Assembly (NCBI RefSeq): GCF_024713945.1
Contig: NC_134681.1
Location: forward strand, 1,426,001 to 1,490,000
Length of the DNA: 64,000 nt
Source of the DNA: Dermatophagoides farinae
Lineage: Eukaryota > Arthropoda > Arachnida > Sarcoptiformes > Pyroglyphidae
Reading direction: 5' to 3'
Positions within the stretch are counted from its first letter, which is position 1. Every line of letters starts with the position of its first letter. The notes below the pieces were generated by a model. The model saw nothing but the letters and a program-made list of their open reading frames with translations, was not told the DNA's origin and did not search any database. The position numbers and the translations under genes were made by a program. Shown piece after piece: positions 28,300-40,143 of the stretch.

Positions 28300-31200
28300 G
28301 AAAAAAAACATTTGAGACAACTAGTATGAAAAATTGAAATTTTTTCGTTTTTTAAAGAATTTTTTTTCATTTTATATATTCTGAAAAAAAACTTGAAAGT
28401 AGAATTTTATTCTGCTGCTAAAAACTCAGTGACAGTTTATCGAAAATTGGGTATTGTGTTGGCAGGTGTCACACAAATGTTTTGTATGGTGGCACGTGTG
28501 TCAATTAGTCTTCTGATATATAATAATGGTGATTGTTTTGGTCGTCTTTTTTTTCTTGTTTGTTTGTTTCGTTTCGTTTCACTTTATTTTTTCCCCTCTT
28601 TTTATATATGTCTTTCAATTTTTTTTTTGAATCAACTTGAAAGTTTTTTTTTCCTGTTGCCATTGTTGTTGAAACTTTTAACCGGTATTTGACATATGAA
28701 ACAATTTTTTTTCTTTGAAAAATCAAAAGGGAAAAAAACGTAAATGATGACGATGACGATGATGATGAAGAAAGCTTTTCATTGGACACATTGACGAAAA
28801 ATTGTAGCTTTCTTTTTTGAGCCACAGCCGACGCCACTACCGCAACCACTTTTTCTCTTGCGATGTCTAACAAAAATGAAATGAAATGAAATTTAAACGA
28901 GCAACCATCTGCTTGAAATTTTTTTTTCTATCGTCTCCTCACATAATGATGATGGTGGTGGTGGCGGTGGTGGTGGTTAAAATGATCATCATCATTATTA
29001 CGATCAAGAAAACAAAAATATATAAAAGTGGTTTCGATTCGATTTTCGCGGGGGGGGGGAGGAGGCCTTGCTTTTGCTTTTGCCATCAGACGATCATCAT
29101 CATCATCATTTACACGAACGAAAAAAAAAATTGGCCCCCATTTCAACTTCTTTTAAAAATGAGAATCCATAATAATTTCAATTGTTTTTTTTTCAATATC
29201 GAAATCGATTCTTAAGCAAATTCTTTGAGCTCCATCTGTGTGTGTGTGTGTATGCTTGCACATACATTTGGTTATTACTGGTGAATAGATGATTCTAGAA
29301 AGAATTTCATTGCAGAAATTATAATAAAATTTTCATAACAATATCATTTCATTCACTATTCAGCCATTCTTTCAACGATAATAATAATCATCATTATCAT
29401 TGGATTTGATTTTTGGACTTAAATTGACTAAACTAAACTAAATAAATGAATTGCCCTTTTTGTTTGGTCAAACAAACAAACCAAATCAAATCAAATCAAA
29501 TTAGAAACGAATAAAGTGAATTAAATTGATTGTTACCAATGATGATGATGATGATGATTATGGAATAAATTCTTACACAATTTGATTGTTCAATAGAATC
29601 AATATTATTGACATGAACAGCAGCAGTATTGAAATATATCAATAATTTTGTTGCTGTTTATTTTTTTTTATTTGTATACATCCATATTGACCATATACAT
29701 ATATATGATCATGATCATTTAAGTGTAATACCTCTAAACACTATCCACACTTGCAAAACAAAATTAAACAAATGATAAACGAAACATGTAAAAACATGAT
29801 GATGATGATGATGATTCTTCGTTTGCATCTTTTCTTCACTACAGTCATCATCATCATCATCATCTTCAGAAACAGCAACAGCAACAGCAGCAGCAGATGT
29901 GCTACACCATAAATTGAATCAAAAATCAGAAACAAAAAGGAAAAAAAATTACCAGAAACAAGCAAATAATCGAAACGAATTGGGGAATGGATGGGTGGAA
30001 ATGGTGGATATAATAATATTATGAAAATAGAATGAATGAATGAATGAATGAAATTGAAATAAAATGAATGAATGAATGAATGGCAAAAAAGAAACCAGAC
30101 AAAAGAGAGAAATAGACACCCCCCCAAAAAAAAAGAAAAAGTAAAAGAACAACCAATCTAATATCGTATACGCTGTAAGTTACGACATACATATCAATTT
30201 GCAATCGAATTTTTTTTTCTCTCTCTGGTGCAAATAATAATAATAATAATAATAATATGATCAAGGCCTTGTGTGTTTTGGTTGTTGTTTTCAATGTTGT
30301 TGTTGTCGATTGTCGATTGTTGGTTGGTTGGATGGTTGGATGGTTGGTTGTTTGATTGTATCTTGAATGTAGAATATTGAATCTTTTCGAATCATCGAAA
30401 GTCGATCCATACATACACCAAAACAGCCATTATATAATATGATCCAATCATCTCTCTCTCTCTCTGTGTGTGTGTATGTAGTAGCAGAATTCTATCTGGT
30501 TTTTTTCTGTGTCTTTTTTTCTTTTTAGCCAGCTATCATCATCATATCATTACATTGCAATTTTGGATATCTTTTTCTTCCTCCGTCTTCTTCTTCTTCT
30601 TCTTCTTCTTCTTCTTCTTCTTCTCCTGGGGATGATCGTTACATCATCCTCATCAAGAATAGAAAAAAAGCTTGATTGTTTTTGTTGTTGTTGTTGTTGT
30701 TTTGGCGTTTGATTTTTTTTTCTCTGTATCATAATTTCATTTTTCTTTTTCCACTTTTTTTTCTTGGCTCTGTTTCAATTTATCCATAATCACGATCCAA
30801 TATGTATTTTCAATTGCCAACAACAACAACAACAAAAAAAAATTGTCATCCAATATATTGTCACATACACATGCATGAAGAATTTGAAAATGTTTTTTTT
30901 CTCACTGCGAAAAAAAAATTGAAATTTCCAATATTCGATTCAGCCTAGCCTTAGGCTTTGAACACAAACAAACACATGTACAGAGCAATATTTATTTCCA
31001 ACTTTATGCATAAAATTTTTGAGAAAAAGTAACACACACTATACCAGAACCATAGTGTCTGTTTTCGATAGAATTTCATTCGTAGGTGTGTGTGTGTGTG
31101 TGTAAGTGGTAGGAGGAGATGAACCAATGAAGGAGATGAAGAAAAAAAAACAAAAATTCAAAATGAATATTCCATACAGACAAAAAAAAACGAATGCATG

Positions 31201-32308
31201 TGCATTAGAATGCAAAATTCTTGACTTTTCAAGAATCCAGAGCAAAAAAAAAGTAAAAGTAAAAGTAAAAGTGAAAAGCAAAACGTGAAAATATATTCAT
31301 CCCAGAATCATGATGACGATGATGATGATGATGGAAAAACAAATGCAATACGAAAAAAAAGTGTTTATAGAATTGAAATATTCAAATTCGACTTTTGAAA
31401 TTTTTTTTCTCTCTGTATTTTTTTTTGTCGTTGCAGTTGTTGTTGTTGTTGCCAAATGAATATATCGGTTATTGTTATTTACACATATTGTTTTTATTGT
31501 TCTGTTCATAGTGGTGTAGAATAGAATCGTTTGGTTTTCTTTTCACAACACCATCATTATCATTGCAAGTTTTTTTTCTGGTTCTGTTGTCGTTGTTTGG
31601 TTTTTCGTTCATTTTTATGGTGGCGGATGGATCCTAGAACCTGGTCGGTTGATTTGCAATAAAATTTGTAAATTTTTTATTGCCCATGTTGTACTAGGGT
31701 ATTGGGTAACATATTTTTTTTCTATTCTATGATGTGGGTGTGTAAACATGGATGTAAAGAGTGATAAGTGGATGGGTGAAAATAAATTCAAAGAAAAAAA
31801 AAGAATTTGTTAAAAAAAAAAATGAAGAATTCCATCAAGAAAAAAAATTTTTTTTCGTTTTTTTACCGAATTTCTGGAACTGATGATGATGATGATGATG
31901 ATGATGAAAGAAATAAAAAAAAATGAAGAAGAAAATCTTTGAAAGTTTGAATTTCAAAGTTTTTCTTCTTCTTTTTTTTCTATTCCATTTCACCATTTCC
32001 ATCATCATCAAATGTGCATGATGTTAATGTAGCGATTGGAATAATCTGTTCATATTCTGTTTCTATTCTCACACACACACAGACACACAGACAGAATAAT
32101 GCCACCAGCCTGCCCGATTGGTTGGAAACGATGAATTTGTGTGTGTGTGTATGGTGAGATTGGATGGATACAATCCGGATGTTAAAGTTATATTATTACT
32201 ATTAGCGATTTTCATTCAAATATTTATGGATCCATTTATTCGATATCTATTCATTTTTTTTTTTTTTTTTTGGTTGTTGCCTCAAAAAATGATATTACTA
32301 TTTAGTGT

Positions 32309-32342
<34 letters not shown>

Positions 32343-32499
32343 TGTCTCCATGTGCATGTCTGTGTGTGTGTGTGATAATATACAAATCCTGAATGAGAAT
32401 ATATTGCCTCAGGCAATCTATGTTATGTTATGTTACACGATACCAAGTGAACCATGAATAGAAATAAAGAAAAACATGATATAATAAAACACGGTTATC

Positions 32500-32530
<31 letters not shown>

Positions 32531-34989
32531 ATAGAGTTCGATCGAGAACATAAACTCCCATCCCCAACCAAAAAAAAAAAAAAAAAATCCATGAATTCAA
32601 ATGAATATTCTGATATACAATATTCAGACAGAACAGAAATCTCATTTTCTCTCATCTTTTTTTATTGTTGGTTATGTTGTTAAGAATTCATGGCGTTTTT
32701 TTTTATTTAAGAGAATAAGAGAGAGCGAGAGGTCGATAGAAGAATTTGGAATGATGAAGATGATGACGATGATGAGGTTAATATAGCTATTTTCTTTCAG
32801 GGCCAAAATATCATATTTATACATGGGACAATCTGATTAACAAAAAAAAGTGGTGATTCTTTCTTTTTTCATCTGTCTCACTGTGTTTGCGTGTGTGTGT
32901 TTGTGCGAATGGATTTATTGAATGAAAGTTTTTTTTTTGTTTCTCATTGATCCAAATTATTATTTTCATATTTAACGGAACAAAAAATAAAAATATGTTG
33001 ATGATACGCACACACACACACACAATGTTTGATTTTTTTTCAACATTCTCGATTCTTATCCTTGAGGCCAAATATAAATATGATGTTGGTGGTGGTGATG
33101 GTTTGAATGGATCAACAATTTTGTTTTTTTTATTGAAATTGAAATTTTTTTATTTCATTTTTTCTCTTTTTTTTTCTTTTTCATTTAATTCATGTTTACT
33201 AGATGTTTGTGATGCTAAAGTGAAAATACATCAGATAAAAGTGCCCAAATATATTGAAAATGGTACACGTGAATCAATAGTATTAGATTGTGAATATACA
33301 TTAGATCCAGATAATGATCCTGGATTAGTAGTGAAATGGTTTTTTCGTGAAGATCCTGAACCAATTTATCAATGGATTTATGAATTAGATTCACGTCATG
33401 TACCACAACGTTATCAAGGATGGGTTAATACAAATTATCGTCGTCCAAATTTAACGGAACCATGGCAACAATATCGTTCGCTCAATCTTATTAGGCCAAC
33501 GGTTGAAATGACTGGACGTTATTCATGTCATGTGATTGCACTTACAAGTGAAGCTCATGATGCTGATACAATGATTGTTTATGGTAAGTGTGTGTTTGGT
33601 GTGTAAATTGAAAATTCTTATTTTTTTTTTTTTGAATTCGTGTTTAAATAAAATATTAATGATATCGATTTTTTTTTTGTACCCTGTAGCGAAAACAAAA
33701 TCCATTGATCTGATTACAAGACGTGTAACAAGACAAAGAAATGTAGCTGCATTCAAATCAAATGGCCAATATGGTGGTAATACTGGACCATCATTGCCTG
33801 CTGGCTGGTCTATTTATCATCATCATCATCAGCAGCAACAGCGACAGCAGCAACAAAATCAAGCGAATTATACAAATAATGGACGCATATTGGCAGCCGG
33901 ATTTACACCATCAACAACAACAACAATAATGACAATATCGAATAATAATATACAATCCGATCGTCAACAACAATCGGATCATCCATTCGGTGGTGGACAA
34001 GATCAATATCAATATCAACAACAACGACAACATTCACGTCCATCTGATGGTTTATGGTCTGGTTCAGCTGCTGGACTTTCATCATCATCACGTCAATCCG
34101 ATTCAACATTATCGAAACGGCCTTTATCAATAAATACAAGGCATCGGTCACAACAACAACAACAACAACAACAGCAACAGCAGCAGGGATATAAAGATTC
34201 AATATTGCCTCAAGGTGTTAATAATAATAATGATGATCATCATAATCATCCTCTAGTTACAGTTACTGAAATAGAATGTACAGTTGAAAATGTATATCCA
34301 TTACCGGAGCTTACAATTTATCAAGTATTAGGTGATGGACAAACAAATGTACATCGTCCACGTTCATTAGAACGTGCACGTGTACAACAGAATTCAACAC
34401 AATTATCAAATGGAGCTTTTCGTGTATCAATGATTGTTTCTATTGATGATGAAGATTTATTAATGATGTCAACGGCTGGTAATACAGATAATGGTGGTGG
34501 TGGTGGTGGTAATGATCGATCACAATCATCATCATCATCATTACCAATGGCACAGCCAATGTCAACATCAAATGATGGACATTCATATCATTCATATTAT
34601 CATCCACAACAGCAGCAATCAAAAGTTATTATACCAACAAAATCATCATCATCATCATCATCATCGACAACAACAAAAACAATGGCTAAACCAACAATGT
34701 TTGAATGTTTGGTTGCCCAAGATGAACTTAAACATGAGCTAAGAAAAAGCACCGTGTTTGTACCAAACATAGGTAATGAAAAAAAAATTTTCAATATTCC
34801 AATTCAAATAAAAAAAAAAAACAAATTCTAATATTCTAAACTTTTTCTTTTCCACACAATCAAGCTCAATCATGGTTAGAAACCGGTGAAAATAATTCAG
34901 CAACCATCCAATTCAATAGAAATCAATCATCATTATTATTGGCCATATTTATCATCAACGTCATTGCCATCATTATCAATGGTTTATGA
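24288..34989 (+). CDS. Two-Ig-domain cell-surface protein with a very long first intron
   Basis: Four exons join cleanly: 24288-25230, 33203-33583, 33690-34772 and 34865-34989. All three introns are phase 1 and GT-AG, giving 843 residues. Exon 1 is low-complexity (N, H, D, S) and ends in a hydrophobic stretch (about residues 296-312) that could be the signal sequence. Ig domain 1 follows, with Cys in VLDCEY (about 343), VKWFF, and YSCHV (about 422). A poly-Q/H/S linker leads to Ig domain 2, from IECTVENVYPLPELTIY (Cys about 637) to FECLV (Cys about 779). The last 20 residues are hydrophobic, suggesting a GPI signal or membrane anchor. The layout recalls beat-like and related uncharacterised arthropod Ig adhesion proteins; I cannot name the orthologue. 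The start is uncertain: the true Met may be further inside exon 1, for example near 25070. Function is probably cell recognition. Confidence 0.75.
27485..27551. repeat. (TC)33 microsatellite
   Basis: Uninterrupted TC run of about 67 bases inside the long Ig-gene intron. Confidence 0.97.
30586..30624. repeat. (CTT)n microsatellite
   Basis: About 13 TTC units, a pure pyrimidine tract within the long intron. Confidence 0.95.
32311..32341. repeat. (GT)n microsatellite
   Basis: About 15 perfect GT units, about 0.9 kb before the second exon of the Ig gene. Confidence 0.95.
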
Positions 34990-37219
34990 TCTTTATCATC
35001 ATCACCATCACCATTATCATCATAATCGCCGCCCTTTCTCTTTTTCTTATTCATTCATCATCATCATCATCATTTAATCCTTTCTACATTTTACAAACAC
35101 ACACACACACACACACAAACATTTGCTAATCATTTTCAAACAAACAAACAAACAAAAAAAAAATCTTGTAAATATAAAGACAACAACAACAACGAAAACA
35201 TTTGGAAAACATGATTTTTTTTTTGTTCGAATTTTCTTAAAAATTTAAAACACAAAAAAAACATGATTTTGTGGCGCCATCTATCACCGAAATTATAAAA
35301 CAAATTGAAAACTATTCAACAAAAAAAAATTACCATATGTTTGGCTATCATCAATCGATTATAATCGATTGAATTGAATCAAATCAAATTTATTTGAATC
35401 ATTTGAAACAATAACAACAACAACAACAACAACAACAAATGACATTATTATCATTTTGAATGAATTATAATTATCATCATCATCATCATCACACTGATTG
35501 ACTTAAATTCAATTTCTTCTGTTTTTTTTTCATTTTTTTTTCATTTTGATATATCGATTTTAATTTAATCGATCGATCGATCGATTTTTTTTTCTTTATT
35601 TTGTTTGTTTATGTGGTGCAATATTTATTTTTTTTTCTTGTTTCTGTGGCGTGTGTGTGTGTTTGCTATATATGAATTTTGTTTTTTTTTGTTTTGTTTT
35701 GATTTTTGTGCTTTTGGAATGGAAACTGACCACTATTTTTTTTTTTTTTAATTTTATTTTGTCATCATTTTTCAACCACTCTCTCACCTCTCCAAACACA
35801 CACTCGTACACACACACACACACCAATTGATTGCTTCGAAATTGAAATAATTTTTCTGTTTTTATCAAAGAATTTGCAAACAAACAAGAAAAAATTCATT
35901 AAAAAAAAAATTTTCATTTATCAAAAACCCAAAAAAAAAACAAAAATGAATTTTTCAAATTTTCATTTCATCTGCTAGAATATATTTTCGATATATTCTG
36001 GAATTTCACTGTGTATGCGTGTGTGTGTGTGTGTATGCAATCAGAATATGAAGGTTGGCCTGAATTCTCAATTGCGAGACAATATATTTCCATTTTTATT
36101 ATGCATTAAATATATTCGTTTTTTTTTTCTTTCTGGAACCTGAAATATATTAATCGTATGTTTCCATAATAATAATAATAATAATAATAATAAAGAATTT
36201 AACGAGAGAAAAAAAAACGAGAAAATGCCATTTGATATGCTTGGTTGATCTGGATTTTTTTTTTTTTTTTTTGATTATTATTCTTTTACACTTTGCTCTA
36301 AACCAGTTGAACAAGAATCCATTTTGAAATCTGTATATATATACAATATATATATGGTGCGTTTATTATTTTGGTATTCACAGCAAAAAAAAAAAAAAAA
36401 CGATTTCTTTCAACCCACCACAAATATAACGTGTAAGAGATGTTCCAGATGAATGGTAATTTAGTGCTTGAATAGTTATGAGATGAGTGTGTGATTATTG
36501 AATGGGAAAAAAAGGGTAAAGTGTTAAATCTGGCTGTTGTTGTTGTATTTTGATGTCAAATTTTTTTTGACTCTCTTATTTCCATTTATTTCATAACCAC
36601 AATCATATTTCTTTTGATCGATTGAACCATCATTTGAATGTGTGGGGATAGACTTGATTTTTCTCTGCCACCACCGCTACCACCACCACCACTACAGATA
36701 TTTACATTCATAAAAATAATTTCAAAATATTCAAACAAATATGGATTATCATCATTGACCATTTTTTTCATTTATGTACAATAATAATGATGATTATGAT
36801 GATAATCTTTTCGAAATATTAATGATCAAACAATAACAATAACAATAACAATAATGATAACAGATTCTGAATCGTGTGTGTGTGTGTGTGTGTGTATTTT
36901 GTAAATAATTAATAATAATGATGATGATGATGAGAATATTTATATGAATACCTAGAATCATAAGCAATTTTATTTATTGCAATCATCATCATTGTATAGG
37001 ATTTTTTGTTGCTGTTGTCGATTGTCACACGCCCTAGATTTTGTTGCCGTTATTGTTGTTGTTGTTGTTGTTGTTATTATTATTATTGGTAATATTATGA
37101 GGTCAAATGACTGATTCATTTCATAGTGGAACACATTAATTTTTAACCATACAGCAAAACGACCAGTTTTTTTTATATATTTGAATCATTCATTTCATTT
37201 ATTCCAATGAAATAGAATA
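34990..37219. other. Intergenic repeats between the Ig and WDR86-like genes
   Basis: Contains the 3' UTR of the Ig gene and the promoter side of the WD40 gene. Visible features are CA, GT, ATA, GTT and CAA arrays, a self-complementary ATCG array at 35569-35586, and one TAGATGGCG motif on the minus strand at 35275-35283. No coding exon is seen. Confidence 0.6.
35275..35283 (-). promoter_or_regulatory. TAGATGGCG motif, copy 1
   Basis: Minus-strand match, about 290 bp after the stop of the Ig gene. It is one of four exact copies in the window. The core resembles the AGATGGC/AGGTGGC part of CTCF sites; that role is inference. Confidence 0.35.
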
Positions 37220-37261
37220 ATGTTCATCATCATCAACAACAACAACAAAAATGGCCAATAA
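37220..37261 (+). promoter_or_regulatory. Small upstream ORF overlapping the WDR86-like start codon
   Basis: An ATG 31 bases before the main start opens a 13-residue frame, MFIIINNNNKNGQ, ending TAA at 37261. The frame differs from the main one and overlaps the first codons of the main frame. If it lies in the mRNA it would compete for initiation, since a terminating ribosome would already be past the main ATG. Whether the transcript includes it is not visible. Confidence 0.35.
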
Positions 37262-39642
37262 TAATCATCATCATCGATATAAAATTCGATCGGCACCAAT
37301 ACGATTGACCAATAAACAATCAAATATCATCATTGATTATAATAATAATAATCAACGTTTATCAACAGCACCGCCTATTTTAGCTAATCAATCACAATCA
37401 ATCAAAGAATCTGTTCAAAATAATTCCATCGAAACATCACCATCGATTGGTGATAATCTATCAACAGTAGCAAATGATGATGAACATTCATCTGTACCGG
37501 ATATCGATAAAAATATTGATGACCATAATGATGATGATAATTGTGATAAAAATGAGAATGAAAAAAACAAACAATCATCATTAGTGATTCAAGAATCATC
37601 ATCACCAATAAAATCAGTGGAAAAGAATCGTTTAAAATCTGATCGAAAAATTGGTTCAATCGTCTCAACATCATCAATAATGACTGATCGATTTGAATCA
37701 TTATTACGACGTACTAGTTTTCTTTCCACTAGAATTCTAAATCCTAAAGCATTAACCGGAAATCATCTATTACAACAGGAAATTAATGATCATTCTGGTG
37801 CTGTTAATTGTCTAGCAATAAGTGAAGATTTATCATTATTAGTGTCCGGTGGTGAAGATGGTATCATATTATTATGGAGTACATTTTCCACTCCTTGTGA
37901 ATGTATTGGTATATTAAGTGGACATAAAAATTATATTACCTGTTGTACAGTTCATCGTTATCTGGTCATTTCTGGTTCAGCAGATTGTACGTTGAAAATA
38001 TGGCGTATTGAAGATGGTAATTGTCTTATGACACTTTATGGTCATGAAGCATTCATTAATCGTTGTTGTACATATGGACCAATTTTAATGTCAACTTCAT
38101 TCGATAATACGGTACGTGTTTGGTCATTGACTGATAAATTGACAATTGTACAAAGTGAAAATCAATTTGATCATCATATTGATGATGACGATGATAATAA
38201 TAATCAATTAGAATCACGTGGTATTCTACGACGAACAAAAATCTCAACAACATTTGGTCAATGTTTATACGTGTTGCAAGATCATCAAAAAAGTGTCACA
38301 CAAGTAGCAATAATAAATTTTGAATCACAAAATCAATTATTATCAAAAGGTGTGATTCAAGAATTGGATATTATCATATCAACATCGACCGATGGTACAG
38401 CTATGACTTATTCATTAGCAACTGGTGAACTTCGACACATATTCACTGGTCATGAAGGACCAATTAATTGTCTGGCAATCGATGGAAAAGAATCAAGTTT
38501 CGTATATACAGCTGGTGCTGATTCGGTTATAAAAAATTGGGATGTTATTACCGGTGAATTTGTTCGTGATCTTATTGGACATGAAGGTTCAATATTATGT
38601 TTATTGGCACAGAATCGTATTCTTTATTCTGGTTCAACCGATCGTACTGTACGTGCATGGGCAATGGATGTTGGCCAATGTACACGTGTTTATTATCAGA
38701 ATACAGCACCGGTTAGTTGTTTACAATATTTCAAAGGAATTCGTAAGTTCTGTAGACTTTGTCATTTTTTTTTTTTTAATTTCTAAATTCAATTCTTATT
38801 CTCCATTTTAATTTTAATTAGTTTATACTGGATGTAATGATAATTGTGCACGATTATATGATGCAAATTCAGCTGTATTAATGCAAACATTTACCGGTCA
38901 TTCGGGATTAATAACAGCATTACAAGTGATACCAGGAAAATTATTTACATCATCATATGATGGACATATTCTAGTATGGGATTGTGAAGAATTACAAATG
39001 AAATTGGATACGAAAAAATTACGAGCCAATAATCGATTAATAACTGAGTCATCATCATCATCATCATCATTTGGACACAGTATGTTAACGGAACAATTAC
39101 GTTCAATTGTAATGGATAGCGCCAAAACTAGTTCATTGTTATTATCAATGGGAAAACATATGAATAGTAATAATAATCGACAACTATTGAAACGTTTAAA
39201 TTATAATTACAATAATAATAATAATAATCGACGACGCACATCAACATTATTTTCAAATCAATTGGCAAATTTTTTTCAAAAAACAAAAACAATCAATAAT
39301 AATGATGATGATGATTATGATCAATATGATGATGATGATGGTTGTTTACCATTTCTTTCATATTATTGTTGTTGGCCAAATTTTTTACGTTTCATTTCCA
39401 AACATAAATTGTTTTCATCATCATCAACCGTATCAAAATCTGAAATGAATTTAAATTCAAATAATCGACAACAATATCGACCTAAACAGCCAATAAATAA
39501 TATGATGATGATGATGAATATAAAAGGATTTCATCGCTATGCTAATGGTGATCTTGATGATAATGATCAAAAATGTGATGATAGTGCCAATGTTTGTCGT
39601 GCTATCAATGCTATCGAACCATATTTACGTTCATTCAGATAA
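37251..39642 (+). CDS. WDR86: WDR86-like WD40 repeat protein
   Basis: Two exons, 37251-38742 and 38822-39642, are joined by a 79-bp phase-1 intron (donor GTAAGT, acceptor TAATTAG), giving 770 residues. Residues 1-180 are disordered and rich in N, S and D. About eight WD repeats fill residues 181-553, with blades such as SGSADCTLKIW, STSFDNTVRVW, SGSTDRTVRAW and SSYDGHILVW. The GH starts (SGHKNY, YGHEAF, TGHEGP, IGHEGS, TGHSGL) are clear. Blade order and wording match animal WDR86, including the unusual seventh blade LYTGCNDNCARLYD, which spans the intron and supports the splice. Acidic spacer residues interrupt blades 3 and 4 (about 303-327). The 217-residue tail is low complexity with a small Cys/Trp/Phe patch (YCCWPNFLRF). 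WDR86 function is poorly known; it is presumably a scaffold. Vertebrate WDR86 lacks such long tails. Confidence 0.85.
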
Positions 39643-40143
39643 TATATACTAAAAGATCAAATATTCCTAAAACTAAAAAAAAAAAAAAAATTTTTTGTTT
39701 TGTTTCAACATGCCTTTTTATCTCTGATCATGCTGAAAACATGCCAACAAGAAAAAAAAATTCAAACAACCACACACACACACACACACGTTGTGCAATA
39801 TGGGACAATGTTCATAATTAAACAATGTAATCTTGTCCCTATAATTATGATGATGATATGTGTTTGATAAATTTTTTTTTTCCTTTTTTCGTTATCATCA
39901 TCATTTTCTTTATATTACAAGGCAAAAAGTTTTAAAAGAAATTAATCAATAAAATCGATCAATTGATTGATTGATTGATTGATTATGATATTTATATATT
40001 GGATGATATTCAACGTTTCAATCGTTTTTTTTTCTTGCTTCAATCCATTTCATCTCTTGTTGTGTACGAATTAATTACAATCAAGCAAACAAACAAACAA
40101 CAAAAAAAAAACTTATTTTGAAAGTGAAGCAAAAAAAAAAAAA
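39643..40143. other. Short intergenic spacer, WDR86-like to CBS
   Basis: A-runs, a CA array and a GATT array at 39961-39985. It holds the WDR86-like 3' UTR and the CBS promoter. No gene is seen. Confidence 0.6.
39948..39953 (+). terminator. Possible poly(A) signal for the WDR86-like gene
   Basis: AATAAA about 306 bases after the stop and 190 before the CBS start. It is plausible but unproven, because AATAAA is common in AT-rich DNA. Confidence 0.35.

Larger units (their letters stand above)
25231..33202 (+). other. About 8-kb first intron of the Ig gene
   Basis: The donor GTAAGT at 25231 and an acceptor ending TTTACTAG at 33202 join exons of matching phase 1. All other introns in the window are under about 240 bp. 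The intron is filled with microsatellites, including (TC)n at 27485-27551 and (CTT)n at 30586-30624. Unique islands near 28390-28510 and 28780-28870 give short open frames, but I could not tie them to the gene. No nested gene is supported. Confidence 0.65.

Noticed and set aside
28390-28510. Unique island inside the Ig-gene intron (AAKNSVTVYRKLGIVLAGVT)
   Set aside because: No acceptor just before it and the frame enters T runs; not joinable in phase with Ig exons.
28776-28870. Minus-strand phrase SGCGSGVGCGSKKKATIFRQ before a stop
   Set aside because: Too short, Gly/Cys-rich by composition, and no splice acceptor I trust.
33903-34622. Minus-strand open frames opposite the Ig gene
   Set aside because: Shadows of the triplet-repeat-rich coding exon on the plus strand.
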